A DNA stretch of 48,061 nucleotides from assembly GCA_903902965.1 (NCBI GenBank), contig CAIUXE010000016.1:1-48061 (forward strand), given 5' to 3'. Shown here one piece after another: positions 29,501 to 37,627 of the stretch (position 1 is its first letter; each line of letters opens with the position of its first letter). This stretch comes from an uncultured Actinomycetes bacterium. GTDB taxonomy: Bacteria > Actinomycetota > Actinomycetes > Nanopelagicales > Nanopelagicaceae. The position numbers and the translations under genes were made by a program. The notes under the pieces are model-generated. The model saw nothing but the letters and a program-made list of their open reading frames with translations. It searched no databases and was not told where the DNA came from.

Positions 29501-29736
29501 AAGGCGTGATTCGCGAAATCATTAGAGCTATTCAAGAGGAACGTAAAAATGCCGGCTTTGACGTCTCGGACCGGATTAAATTGATTTGGAATGGTTCGAC
29601 TGAAGTGAGTGATGCCCTAGAAGCAGGGTTAAAACTTATTTCCGAAGAAGTTCTTTCCTTGGAAGTTGAAAAGGATTCATCCTTAAAATTTGCTGATGGA
29701 GAGCTTGAACTTGGGCTGAAACTATTGCGGCTATAG
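26587..29736 (+). CDS. ileS: Isoleucyl-tRNA synthetase, type 2-like with GTHH signature
   Basis: Charges tRNA-Ile with isoleucine. 1049 residues from ATG 26587; AGGAG ends four bases before it, and TTG 26584 is unlikely. The catalytic signature that is normally HxGH reads Gly72-Thr-His-His75 in PTANGLPGTHHIEAR, a first/third position swap. The KMSKS loop is Lys612-Met-Ser-Lys615 (DGRKMSKHLGNVLEP). The CP1 editing domain is visible (LVWTTTPWTLVSNTAIAV, DGTGLVHQSPAFGADD). CPRCG and CKQCG are probable zinc sites. Overall sequence resembles long, eukaryote-like type 2 bacterial IleS, a class with reduced mupirocin sensitivity. The only plus-strand gene in the central 40 kb; it converges on yggT with a 6-bp overlap of the gene ends. 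Confidence 0.97.
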   Translation: MNAEKGRSSEGSDCTSYTALSAQIDLPSMEHQILDFWRTGKIFAKSTAARDIPGAREWTFYEGPPTANGLPGTHHIEARVFKDLFPRFHTMKGAFVPRFAGWDCHGLPVELAVEKELGFTGKSDIEKFGVAEFNDKCRTSVQRHVGSFVEMTERMGFWVDFEKAYWTMSPEYIDSVWWSISEIWKKGLLVQDHRVAPYCPRCGTGLSDHELAQGYENITDPSVFVAFPITSGHLAEIDAKLLVWTTTPWTLVSNTAIAVHPEVKYLVAKTEENEIYVVAEPLAKILGENFQVIEEITGKDLEHTKYQRPFDFVEIPDAHFVVLADYVTTEDGTGLVHQSPAFGADDLIVCRKYNLPVVNPIAGDGKFLSDIPIVGGMFFKDSDKVLVKELKKLGVLYKQLQYQHSYPHCWRCHTPLMYYAQPSWYIRTTAIKDALMRENANTDWHPETIKSGRYGDWLENNIDWALSRNRYWGTPLPIWRCEEGHLECIGSRKELSARTGNDLDELDPHRPFVDDIYFDCKQCGGQMKRVPEVIDCWYDSGAMPFAQLGYPHKAGSIEEFEKTYPADFICEAIDQTRGWFYTMMTIGTLVFDKSSYKTVLCLGHILDKDGRKMSKHLGNVLEPMPLMDKHGADAVRWYMLAAGSPWASRRVGHDAISDVVRKTLLTYWNTVSFLTLYGKAADFKPTGLLNSENTLDRWIISQLNRTIEECDRSFTDFDSQSAGRALATFIDELSNWYVRRSRRRFWDGDAQALETLHHCIKSLTLIMAPMVPFITEKVWQDVIKVVQPDAVESVHLADWPIFNADAVDLALGDAVAATRRLVELGRAARAESGVKIRQPLGRALISGFARLSHELQSEIADELNVHRIEDLSSADGELVDYSIKANFRTLGTKYGANVQEIATALSKLNAADVVGKVRSGQAEIIGGNNSNFEVNEEDLIITETPRSGWAVASHDGESVALDLTITPELAREGVIREIIRAIQEERKNAGFDVSDRIKLIWNGSTEVSDALEAGLKLISEEVLSLEVEKDSSLKFADGELELGLKLLRL

Positions 29737-30015
29737 CAGAACGACAAATCGCATTAAGAGTTGAACACCAAAAAATAGCAACACAAACGCTAAGTCAATA
29801 TTAATTGATCCCACACGTAGAGGTGGAATAAATTTGCGCACAAATACGAGTGGTTTTTCCGTAACCGTAAATATGAATTCGGCAAGTACTAATGCAATTC
29901 CTTTAGGGCGCCAGTTTCTGGCAAACATCTGAACATAATCCAAGACCAACCGCGCGATTAATGCGATTATGAATAATTGCAGAATTGAATATAAAACTAA
30001 GCCAAACGCTGCCAT
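29731..30015 (-). CDS. YggT family membrane protein
   Basis: 94 residues with an N-terminal helix (about 3-24) and a C-terminal helix (73-92), flanking the family motif PLVFVRKFIPPLRVGSINIDLAFV. Function is not firmly known; the family sits next to division genes in Gram-positives, and its loss affects osmotic tolerance in some species. ATG shares a base with the sepF stop (TAATG). In most Actinobacteria divIVA/wag31 follows; here ileS comes next on the opposite strand. Confidence 0.9.
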   Translation of the reverse strand: MAAFGLVLYSILQLFIIALIARLVLDYVQMFARNWRPKGIALVLAEFIFTVTEKPLVFVRKFIPPLRVGSINIDLAFVLLFFGVQLLMRFVVLL

Positions 30016-30545
30016 TAGCTTTGATTAAAGAAGCTCGCCTCTGCGGCAGCTACTTTCTCTTCAGGTGAAACTTTTACATTTGGTGGAGACAAAAGGAAAA
30101 CGCTTTTTGTTACTTTTTCAATTACCCCACGATGACCGAAAACTAATCCCGCTGCAAAATCAACCAACCGCTTTGCATCTGCATCATCCATGTCGGTTAA
30201 GTTCATAATGACAGGGGTGTAATCGCGGTAGTGCTCACCAATTGTGCGAGCATCGTTATAACTACGTGGGTGCAAAGTTACAATTTTTTCTACTGGCGCA
30301 TCTAGATCTAATGCGAGTGCAGGAGAATGAGTTGCATGAGTTGTCTGAGGTGCAGAATGTACTAACTCAACAGATCTACGTGAACTAGAAACAATATTTG
30401 ACATGTTTGACAAGCTTGGCATTACCGGACGTTGACGAGGTGCTGGTACAGCTTTAGCAACTGAAGGGGTGAAGTTTTCTTCGCCTTCACTTCCATCATC
30501 AACAAGTCCAAGGTACAGGGCCATTTTGCGTAGGGGACTCGACAT
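30015..30545 (-). CDS. sepF: Cell division protein SepF
   Basis: Membrane anchor of the FtsZ ring in Actinobacteria, which lack FtsA. 176 residues from ATG 30545 (MSSPLRKMALYLGLVDDGSE): the first residues form the amphipathic membrane-binding helix, a Pro/Ser-rich linker follows to about residue 85, and the globular FtsZ-binding domain (VEKIVTLHPRSYNDARTIGE, VIMNLTDMDDADAKRLVDFA, FLLSPPNVKVS) fills the rest. A TTG start at 30596 would put 17 residues before the amphipathic helix and overlap yggS, so it is rejected. Starts 19 bp after yggS. Confidence 0.94.
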   Translation of the reverse strand: MSSPLRKMALYLGLVDDGSEGEENFTPSVAKAVPAPRQRPVMPSLSNMSNIVSSSRRSVELVHSAPQTTHATHSPALALDLDAPVEKIVTLHPRSYNDARTIGEHYRDYTPVIMNLTDMDDADAKRLVDFAAGLVFGHRGVIEKVTKSVFLLSPPNVKVSPEEKVAAAEASFFNQS

Positions 30546-30564
30546 GCCTATAACGATACCGGCA

Positions 30565-31281
30565 CTAAGTGCGCGAACCGAGGATTGAACTGCCAACTCT
30601 TATATGTGTCGCACCTGCTGCAATAGCTGCCGCGAAATCACCGCTCATCCCGGCAGAGATCCAATTAGCATCCGGAAAAGCCCTTAGAAAAGTAGCGCTG
30701 ATGGTTTTAAGAGCACCAAAAGCCAAGTCAGGCGCTACATCCAAAGGTGCTACTGCCATCAATCCTTGAAGTTTCAACCCCGGATAATCCTTAACTTTTT
30801 CCCCTAGTTCAATCAACTCTTCCGGAGCCACTCCCCCGCGGTCTGGTCGAATCGGAAGATCTAATGAAAGTTGCAAGAGCAGCGAAATTGGCTTTTCTAA
30901 ATCAATAGATAATTGCTGTAACGAAGGTAAATATCTATCTTGATCAAGTGAATGAATAAAATTTGCCCAAGTAGCAATTGAACGCAACTTATTGCGTTGT
31001 AACTGTCCTTGGAAATGCCACTTGACCTCTTGCTCTTTATCCTCAATGTAATTATTGAACTCTTCAAATTTAGACTTAGCTTCTTGATCTCGATTTTCAC
31101 CGAAATTTCGAATTCCTAAATCATAAAGATGAACAAGATCACTTGCTGGAAAATTTTTTGTAACAGCGATTAAAGTTACTTCAGATCTTTCTCGATTACT
31201 ATTTTCTACTGCAAGGCGAATCTGGCTTTCTACAGCAGCTAAATTTTTAGCAATCTCATCACGTCTCGCACTACTAGACAT
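30565..31281 (-). CDS. yggS: YggS/PROSC family PLP-homeostasis protein
   Basis: PLP-binding TIM-barrel protein with no known catalytic activity that buffers pyridoxal phosphate. 238 residues. The PLP lysine is Lys42 in VTLIAVTKNFPASDL. NFGENRDQEAKSKFEEF, WHFQGQLQRNKLRSI, HSLDQDRYL, MAVAPLD, ISAGMSGDFAAAIAAGATHI and RVGSSILGSR are conserved segments. TAATG overlap with pgeF. Stable presence in the ftsZ-sepF gene string is typical of Gram-positives. Confidence 0.95.
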   Translation of the reverse strand: MSSSARRDEIAKNLAAVESQIRLAVENSNRERSEVTLIAVTKNFPASDLVHLYDLGIRNFGENRDQEAKSKFEEFNNYIEDKEQEVKWHFQGQLQRNKLRSIATWANFIHSLDQDRYLPSLQQLSIDLEKPISLLLQLSLDLPIRPDRGGVAPEELIELGEKVKDYPGLKLQGLMAVAPLDVAPDLAFGALKTISATFLRAFPDANWISAGMSGDFAAAIAAGATHIRVGSSILGSRT

Positions 31282-31970
31282 TAACGTCTTCCGTGCACCA
31301 CTACTCCGGCTTGGCGGCCGGTGAGCTTATCTCGACGATATGAGAAAAAAGACTGATCTTCGTGAGTGCAAACGCCGTTCCATTTTCCTGGAATTTGGGC
31401 AGTCGACAAAATAGAGATAATCGCTTTGGGAATATCAATACTTGGAGCTGATCTTCTAGTCTGGCTAGCGGCTATGGGCATAAAATCCTCGGCCTCATCA
31501 CGCATCTCCTCGGAAACTTCATAACATTTTCCACAAATAGTCGGGCCGATTTGAGCACTGATTCCAATCGCTCCCATGTCGCGCATTTGAGTAACTACTT
31601 TGTCCACAATATCTGCCAATAATCCTTTGCGACCAACATGTACGGCTGCTGAAACTTGCTTACTGGAAAGCAACAGTGGGGCACAATCAGCAAACATCAC
31701 AGCTAAACCGTAATTTAATTCCCTAGTTATCAATGCATCTGCTGTTGGTGAAACCGAAGGATCACTATCTTTATCAATTAGTGCAATTTCGGTTCCATGA
31801 ACTTGGTCCATGAAAAATAGTTTTGCAGGAGCAACTTCCACTTTTACAGCCAACGCTTCACGATTTTTTGCGACAGCAACAGGATCGTCCCCAACATTTG
31901 GTGACAAGTTAAAGGTCGCAAATGGAGCCGCACTAGCGCCACCATTTCTATCGGTGTAGTAAAACTTCAT
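31281..31970 (-). CDS. pgeF: Peptidoglycan editing factor / multicopper polyphenol oxidase-like
   Basis: YfiH/PgeF/LACC1 family, 229 residues. Family members remove misincorporated L-Ser from peptidoglycan precursors or act as purine nucleoside enzymes. Metal-site residues appear in order: His in MDQVHGTEI, Cys in MFADCAPLLL, His in AAVHVGRKGL, then CTHEDQSFFSYRRDKLTGRQ at the C-terminus. The usual HAGWRGL reads HVGRKGL here. Begins immediately after the ftsZ TAA with no gap. Confidence 0.92.
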   Translation of the reverse strand: MKFYYTDRNGGASAAPFATFNLSPNVGDDPVAVAKNREALAVKVEVAPAKLFFMDQVHGTEIALIDKDSDPSVSPTADALITRELNYGLAVMFADCAPLLLSSKQVSAAVHVGRKGLLADIVDKVVTQMRDMGAIGISAQIGPTICGKCYEVSEEMRDEAEDFMPIAASQTRRSAPSIDIPKAIISILSTAQIPGKWNGVCTHEDQSFFSYRRDKLTGRQAGVVVHGRR

Positions 31971-33113
31971 TTACTTAAGGAAATCTGGGATATCCAACTC
32001 TTCGACTGATCCGTCTTCTTCAAAGACAATCCGTTTGCGCTCACGAGGTGGAGCGGTGTTGAGGGAGGCGGCGACATCAATTGGATCACTCTTTTCATTA
32101 CTTGAGGATACCGCTACAGGAGGTGCTGTAGAAACACTTGGAGGAGGCGAGATTATTTTTGTAGGTTCTCCCCCTTCAAAGCCAGCAGCGATCACAGTTA
32201 CGCGCACTTCATCTCCTAATGCATCATCTATTACGGTTCCGTAAATAATATTTGCATCTGGATGCGCGGAGGCTGCTACTAATTCTGCAGCTTCACTGAT
32301 TTCAAACAAACCTAAGTCAGAACCACCGGCAATAGATAGAAGTACTCCATGAGCACCGTCTATTGAAGCTTCAAGTAGTGGGCTTGCTATGGCCATCTCG
32401 GCAGCACGAGTTGCACGTGCCTCGCCTCGAGCAGATCCAATACCCATTAATGCTGATCCAGCATCCTTCATAACGCTGCGCACATCTGCAAAATCTAAAT
32501 TTATCAAGCCAGGAGTAGTGATCAAATCTGTGATTCCTTGAACTCCGGCAAGAAGAACTTGATCGGCACTCTTAAATGCTTCAAGAGCAGTTATGTTGCG
32601 ATCAGAAATCGACAGAAGTCGATCATTTGGAATAACAATTAATGTATCAACTTCCGCACGCAACTCCGCAATTCCTTCATCTGCTTGAGAAGCACGGCGC
32701 TTGCCTTCAAAAGTAAATGGTCGAGTAACAACACCAACAGTTAGTGCTCCTAATTCCCTAGCAATTTTTGCGATGATCGGCGCACCGCCAGTTCCAGTTC
32801 CGCCACCTTCACCTGCAGTTACAAAAACCATATCTGCACCACGTAATACTTCTGTGATTTCATCAACATGATCTTGCGCAGCTTGTCTTCCAATATCAGG
32901 TGATGCACCTGCACCAAGTCCACGTGTTACTACACGTCCGATGTCTAATTTAACATCAGCATCACTCATCAATAAGGCTTGGGCATCAGTATTAATCGCA
33001 ATAAACTCAACACCTTTTAATCCAACATCAATCATGCGATTAACTGCATTCACTCCACCGCCACCAATTCCAACAACTTTGATGACCGCTAAATAATTTT
33101 GTGGTGTAGCCAC
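31971..33113 (-). CDS. ftsZ: Cell division protein FtsZ
   Basis: Tubulin-like GTPase that builds the division ring. 380 residues from GTG 33113, preceded by AGGGAGGGCG as ribosome site. [16 protein letters not shown] at residues 13-28, the tubulin signature GGGTGTG at 103-109, [10 protein letters not shown], and the catalytic T7-loop region [20 protein letters not shown]. The linker after about residue 315 is short and Pro/Ser rich. The C-terminal peptide [10 protein letters not shown] is the SepF/partner-binding tail. There is a 144-bp gap from ftsQ, the longest within the fts/mur string apart from the mraZ-rsmH gap, suggesting its own promoter. Confidence 0.98.
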   Translation of the reverse strand: MATPQNYLAVIKVVGIGGGGVNAVNRMIDVGLKGVEFIAINTDAQALLMSDADVKLDIGRVVTRGLGAGASPDIGRQAAQDHVDEITEVLRGADMVFVTAGEGGGTGTGGAPIIAKIARELGALTVGVVTRPFTFEGKRRASQADEGIAELRAEVDTLIVIPNDRLLSISDRNITALEAFKSADQVLLAGVQGITDLITTPGLINLDFADVRSVMKDAGSALMGIGSARGEARATRAAEMAIASPLLEASIDGAHGVLLSIAGGSDLGLFEISEAAELVAASAHPDANIIYGTVIDDALGDEVRVTVIAAGFEGGEPTKIISPPPSVSTAPPVAVSSSNEKSDPIDVAASLNTAPPRERKRIVFEEDGSVEELDIPDFLK

Positions 33114-33140
33114 TGAACGCCCTCCCTAACGAAACCTCAA

Positions 33141-33169
33141 TCTCTAGTTGAGAGTGAGTGAGTTCGCAA
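33141..33169 (-). promoter_or_regulatory. Candidate ftsZ promoter
   Basis: In the 144-bp ftsQ-ftsZ gap, minus-strand TTGCGA (33169-33164), 17 bases, then TAGAGA (33146-33141) makes a plausible but imperfect -35/-10 pair. It would give a short leader of about 20 bases including the AGGGAGGG ribosome site. The rest of the gap shows only short CTCACTC repeats and no strong hairpin. Confidence 0.3.
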
Positions 33170-33257
33170 AACCTGGCTGAAGGTAGGGGTGAATTGCTCT
33201 GTCTCCAAACACCTAGCAAATCTTTTTTTCTGTGTCGCGTATTTTTTCAAAAAGTAA

Positions 33258-33977
33258 TTATTTAACAGTTGGAGCTAAAGGTGATGAGATATCAAAATTC
33301 TTCACTCTTTTATTCTTAGGGTCTGCCAAAAGGGCACTCAAGACCTCCATTTTCAATTCTTGCTCTTGTGATCCACCCCAAATTATTCTTATCCCCTGGG
33401 TTAAATTGAAAGTAATTGAGTCTCGGGTATTGGCTTCGATGGAGATCACGCGATTTTGGATTTTCGTAGGAAGGCTATGGAAGACCAGCAAAGTTTGACT
33501 TAGTAGAGCCTTTGAAGTCGATGTTTTAATTATTGGAATCCCTCTTGGCACTCGACTAACTTTTGCGAAAGTAACTCCAGAAGAATCCCCTACGAAGTAG
33601 CCACCGCCAGGAGCAGTCACGGCGATCTCGATGTTTCGCATTGTCAGGTCAATAACCACAGTGCTTGGCAACTGACGATTAACTTTCACATCTAATATTT
33701 GTGGAAGTGTGAGTAGTTTTCTTTTTACAGCAGATGAATTAACGCGTGCAATTGGTTGCCCCATTTTTATTCCACTTAATTTAATAACTTCTTTTGCCGA
33801 AAAGTTAGAAAAATTAGAAAAGTTATAAACTTTTTGAGATTTTGTTATACCTGAAACTTTTATTTGATTTATTTTCATTAGCCCTGACCACCCCAATAGG
33901 TAAGCAAAAAGCGCTACCAAAAGTACAGTGGAAGTGAAATATACTTTTTTACGATTCATCTGAAGTTGCTGCTTCAT
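33258..33977 (-). CDS. ftsQ: Cell division protein FtsQ
   Basis: Bitopic membrane protein of the FtsQLB complex that links early and late divisome. 239 residues. One membrane helix lies near 12-33 (VYFTSTVLLVALFAYLLGWS), then a POTRA domain begins at KINQIKVSGITKSQ, and the beta domain has LPQILDVKVNRQLPSTVVI and RGIPIIKT. A tripeptide NFS is repeated three times at about residues 52-60, before KEVIKLSGIKMGQPI. ATG 33977 overlaps murC by 29 bp; ATG 33959 would shorten the protein by six residues and reduce the overlap to 11 bp. Confidence 0.93.
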   Translation of the reverse strand: MKQQLQMNRKKVYFTSTVLLVALFAYLLGWSGLMKINQIKVSGITKSQKVYNFSNFSNFSAKEVIKLSGIKMGQPIARVNSSAVKRKLLTLPQILDVKVNRQLPSTVVIDLTMRNIEIAVTAPGGGYFVGDSSGVTFAKVSRVPRGIPIIKTSTSKALLSQTLLVFHSLPTKIQNRVISIEANTRDSITFNLTQGIRIIWGGSQEQELKMEVLSALLADPKNKRVKNFDISSPLAPTVK

Positions 33978-35337
33978 CTAATCTCGCAACTATTTGCTTT
34001 CCAAGCGAGGTCACATCTCCGGCTCCCATAGTTATGATCAAATCCTTGGGCTTTGCAGCAGCTACAGCCATTTCGATAGCTGAGAGAATTGATGGCTCAA
34101 AATCAACCTTGGTTCCCAATTTCCGGATCTTCTCTGCGATTACTGAGCTACTAGCTCCTGGAATCGATTCCTCACCTGCACCATATATATCTAGCAAAAT
34201 CACCTGGTCGGCAGCTGCCAACGAAGTTGCAAATCCGTCAGCAAATGCCAGGGTTCGTGAGTATCGGTGTGGTTGGAAAATTACGATGATTTTGCCCTCT
34301 TCGACAACTTCCCTAGCTGTTGCAATGGTTGCGCTGACCTCTGTTGGATGGTGAGCATAATCGTCGTAAACCCTCACATTCGTAACGTTCCCTTTTAGTT
34401 CAAATCTGCGACGAACTCCATGAAATTTTGAAAGTCCTAATATTAATTGGTTTGGATTCAATTCCAAGGCCAAGCCGGCAGCTAGTGCTGCTGTTGCATT
34501 GAGAACATTATGCCTACCTGGAATATTCAAACTTACTTCGCCAAGAACAACTCCTTGCCAGGTAATTCTAAAAAAAGAACCTGTAGCGGATGTTGAAATA
34601 TGAGAAATTTTAACTTGTGCAGTATCTGATTCACCATAAGTTATTAGATTTAAAGATAACTCTTTAGCTGATTTCGCTAATTCAATTCCCCCGTCATCAT
34701 CTATGCAAATAACTAAAAAATTTTGTATGGATTTAATAAAATTTAAAAAGGTTTCGCGTAAATGTTCTTTCGAAGAGAAATGATCTACGTGGTCTATTTC
34801 CATATTTGTAATAATGGCACCGTGAGGGTTGTAGACTAAAAATGAGCTGTCTGATTCATCAGCCTCTGCGACGAAGATATCGCCACTACCATGATGTGAA
34901 TTGGCGTTAGAGTCATTTGGAGTACCACCAATTGCAAATGATGGATCGACTCCGCACTCTTGTATTGCCACGGCTAACATTGAAGTAGTTGTAGTTTTGC
35001 CATGGGTGCCAGCAACTGCTACCGACCTATAGCCTTTCATTAGTTCGCTTAATGATTGAGCTCTAGATAGGACTGGAATTCCAGATTGCAAAGCTGCCTT
35101 GAGCTCTGGATTACTTTCCTTAATGGCTGCAGACACAACTACTGTTTTTGCTAATGTAATATTATTTGAATTATGACCAATTTCAACTTTAGCGCCAAGT
35201 GCACGCAAGCTCGCAATAACAATTGAATCTTTTGCGTCAGACCCTGAAACTTGAATGCCTCTGTCCAAAAGTATTCTTGCAATAGCGCTCATCCCAGCAC
35301 CACCAATACCAATAAAATGTACGGGTTCATTTAGCAT
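33949..35337 (-). CDS. murC: UDP-N-acetylmuramate--L-alanine ligase
   Basis: Adds the first amino acid of the peptidoglycan stem. 462 residues from ATG 35337, which shares a base with the murG stop (TGATG). HFIGIGGAGMSAIARIL at the N-terminus binds UDP, the ATP loop is VAGTHGKTTTTSMLA, and EADESDSSFL and ITNMEIDHVDHF complete the central domain. VYDDYAHHPTEVSATIATAR and FQPHRYSRTLAF mark the C-terminal domain. Confidence 0.97.
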   Translation of the reverse strand: MLNEPVHFIGIGGAGMSAIARILLDRGIQVSGSDAKDSIVIASLRALGAKVEIGHNSNNITLAKTVVVSAAIKESNPELKAALQSGIPVLSRAQSLSELMKGYRSVAVAGTHGKTTTTSMLAVAIQECGVDPSFAIGGTPNDSNANSHHGSGDIFVAEADESDSSFLVYNPHGAIITNMEIDHVDHFSSKEHLRETFLNFIKSIQNFLVICIDDDGGIELAKSAKELSLNLITYGESDTAQVKISHISTSATGSFFRITWQGVVLGEVSLNIPGRHNVLNATAALAAGLALELNPNQLILGLSKFHGVRRRFELKGNVTNVRVYDDYAHHPTEVSATIATAREVVEEGKIIVIFQPHRYSRTLAFADGFATSLAAADQVILLDIYGAGEESIPGASSSVIAEKIRKLGTKVDFEPSILSAIEMAVAAAKPKDLIITMGAGDVTSLGKQIVARLDEAATSDES

Positions 35338-36431
35338 CAAAATCCCTCTTTTCGAGAGCGAAAAATCTCATTATCAATTAGATCAACAAAATCAGAAGCA
35401 GCTGACAATTTACTACTCTTATTAGCAATAGCTAATCTAGATATTTCAGTAAATGATTTATTGACTTCTAAAATATTTGACAATAAATCTTGTGGGGTCA
35501 AATTTATATTTAGTAAAATTTTTGCGCTTCCATGGGTGACATATCTTTCAGCATTGGCTATCTGCTCGCCATTACCAATTGATAAGGGAATAAAAATGGT
35601 CGGTATTCCCATGGCCTCAATCTCTGCACATGTTCCTGCCCCAGCCCTAGCAACAATGATGTCAGCCGCTAAATATGCTAGCTCCATTTTCTCTAAATAA
35701 GGTATTTGCTTATATCCCGGATTTTCGCTTTCTGCTTTATTCCCGATTCCAACCAAATGTAAAATAGAGATTTTTTCTTCATTTAATTCAGCCCTAATTG
35801 CAGCTATTGCATCATTAATTTTCTGTGACCCCAGAGAACCGCCTATAACCAATAAAACTTTACTTTCAGGTGTGAAGCCAAATTCTTTGCGTGCTGCGGC
35901 TTTAGCCGAAACAAGTGCTTCTCCAGTTAATTTGGCCGCGTCGGTAATACTTTTTCGCATTGGAAAACCAACTATCTGTTGATCCTTCCAATTGCTTATA
36001 GGGTTGAAGACTGCAACAACTTTGGCCCATTTATGTCCTAGCCGATTAGCAAGGCCGGGCAAAGAGTTTGCTTCATGAAGTGCTATTGGGATACCAAGAA
36101 TTTTCGCAGAAACATAAACCGGAGTTGCGACATAACCTCCAAAACCTATGGCTAGAGTTGCATTTTTTAGCAAATAAAGAGATTTGACTACCGCTGCGCA
36201 AAAACGTGGAATAAAAAGCAATGAAGCTATCTTTAATGCACGTGGAAAATCTGCCTTAGGAATATATCTGAGTTCATAATTTTCAGTTGGAACAAGTTTT
36301 TCATCAGCGCCACCTTTTGAGCCGATAAAAATTATTTCAGCATCTCTAAATCTTCTCTTAAATTCATTTGCAACTGCCAAAGCCGGTAAAACATGACCTG
36401 CCGTTCCGCCTCCTGCAATTACTATTTTCAT
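35337..36431 (-). CDS. murG: UDP-GlcNAc transferase to lipid I
   Basis: Makes lipid II on the cytoplasmic face of the membrane. 364 residues, GT-B fold. Glycine loop GGGTAGHVLPALAVA at residues 7-21, IGFGGYVATPVYVSA, LHEANSLPGLANR, LVIGGSLGSQKIND and the UDP-GlcNAc site VARAGAGTCAEIEAMGIPTI followed by NAERYVTHGSA. ATGA overlap with ftsW, its functional partner in the next step. Confidence 0.97.
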   Translation of the reverse strand: MKIVIAGGGTAGHVLPALAVANEFKRRFRDAEIIFIGSKGGADEKLVPTENYELRYIPKADFPRALKIASLLFIPRFCAAVVKSLYLLKNATLAIGFGGYVATPVYVSAKILGIPIALHEANSLPGLANRLGHKWAKVVAVFNPISNWKDQQIVGFPMRKSITDAAKLTGEALVSAKAAARKEFGFTPESKVLLVIGGSLGSQKINDAIAAIRAELNEEKISILHLVGIGNKAESENPGYKQIPYLEKMELAYLAADIIVARAGAGTCAEIEAMGIPTIFIPLSIGNGEQIANAERYVTHGSAKILLNINLTPQDLLSNILEVNKSFTEISRLAIANKSSKLSAASDFVDLIDNEIFRSRKEGF

Positions 36432-37627
36432 TTGTTCCCTCGGTTGAAGGTAAACAAAGGTGGTCTTTTATCTAAAATCGCTTTTGCTCCTGGCTCACGT
36501 CTTGCGGCCCCAGCCAAGAAACCTAAAGCCATCATCGAACTAATTAAAGCTGATCCTCCGTATGAGATAAACGGCAGAGGAACACCAACAACCGGAAATA
36601 AGCCAATAACCGATGCAATATTTATGGATGCTTGAACACTGATCCATGCAACTATTCCTGCAACTGCATATCTACTAAATGGATCCTTGGACTTGATTGC
36701 AATATTTATTCCAGCCCAAATAAATGCAAGAAATGCTAACAAAACTAAGATTGTTCCAAATAAACCCATCTCTTCACCTATGACTGCAAAAATAAAATCA
36801 GTATGCGCTTCTGGACCAAGATTTCCCCATTTTTGGCGACTTCCGCCTAGGCCAACGCCAAAAATTCCACCAGATGCTAGAGCCATGATGCTGTGTGCTG
36901 GTTGCCAGCCTGAGCCATGATAATTACTAGCTGCAAAAGGATCTAGAAATGAACTAAGCCTTGCCAATCTAGATTGTTTTGTCATTAATGCTGCAAATAA
37001 AAATACTGCTCCAACAAAAGCTGTACCTAGGAGATGATGCAATTTCATTCCAGATAAAAATAGCAACGCCATGAATATTGCCGCCAGGATTAAAGTTGTT
37101 CCTAAATCTCCACCGATTAGTATTGGTGCAGTTATCAAGCCAAAGCCTAGGATCAAAGAATAAACAGCACGCTTTTGATCGATTTCACCTTTCTCAAGTC
37201 TGGCCAATATTTGAGCCGCCCAAATGGTGATCGCAAACTTCGCAATTTCACTTGGTTGAATTGTAAATAATCCAAGGTTTATCCAATTTCGATTTCCATT
37301 AATTTCAATTCCAATTCCAGGTACAAATACTGCAATTTCAAGTCCAAAAACCAAAAATAATAGAGTTGGGATTAAACGCTTCCAAGCTTTCGTCGGAATC
37401 TTGAAAGTCAACCACATTGGAATAATCCCGAGACAAAACCACATAAATTGTTTACCGGCAATTGAAAATGAAGATCCAGAAGTGAAATATGATCTAATTC
37501 CAGACGCTGACAAAACCATTATCAGCCCTAATACAATAAGCACCCCTGCTGAGCCAAGCAACCAATTATAAGCGGCGGTTGGATTCGAAAAAATATTATT
37601 TTTAACAGTCGTGTTGTTTTTCTTCAT
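36428..37627 (-). CDS. ftsW: Septal peptidoglycan glycosyltransferase FtsW
   Basis: SEDS-family polymerase of lipid II at the septum, acting with FtsI. 399 residues, about ten membrane helices. NRNWINLGLFTIQPSEIAKF is the conserved loop, SFLDPF and GLGGSRQKWGNLGPEAHTDF hold the catalytic aspartate, and GLFPVVGVPLPFISYGGSAL is the SEDS signature. ATGA overlap with murD. Could be called RodA from motifs alone, but position between murD and murG fixes it as FtsW. Confidence 0.95.
   Translation of the reverse strand: MKKNNTTVKNNIFSNPTAAYNWLLGSAGVLIVLGLIMVLSASGIRSYFTSGSSFSIAGKQFMWFCLGIIPMWLTFKIPTKAWKRLIPTLLFLVFGLEIAVFVPGIGIEINGNRNWINLGLFTIQPSEIAKFAITIWAAQILARLEKGEIDQKRAVYSLILGFGLITAPILIGGDLGTTLILAAIFMALLFLSGMKLHHLLGTAFVGAVFLFAALMTKQSRLARLSSFLDPFAASNYHGSGWQPAHSIMALASGGIFGVGLGGSRQKWGNLGPEAHTDFIFAVIGEEMGLFGTILVLLAFLAFIWAGINIAIKSKDPFSRYAVAGIVAWISVQASINIASVIGLFPVVGVPLPFISYGGSALISSMMALGFLAGAARREPGAKAILDKRPPLFTFNRGNK

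Noticed and set aside
30546-30596. SepF starting at TTG 30596
   Set aside because: Would place 17 residues before the amphipathic membrane helix and overlap yggS; ATG 30545 fits the family.
33778-33977. Frameshift or truncation in ftsQ because of its 29-bp overlap with murC
   Set aside because: The frame is continuous from membrane helix to the C-terminal beta domain; the overlap only reflects start choice, with ATG 33959 also available.
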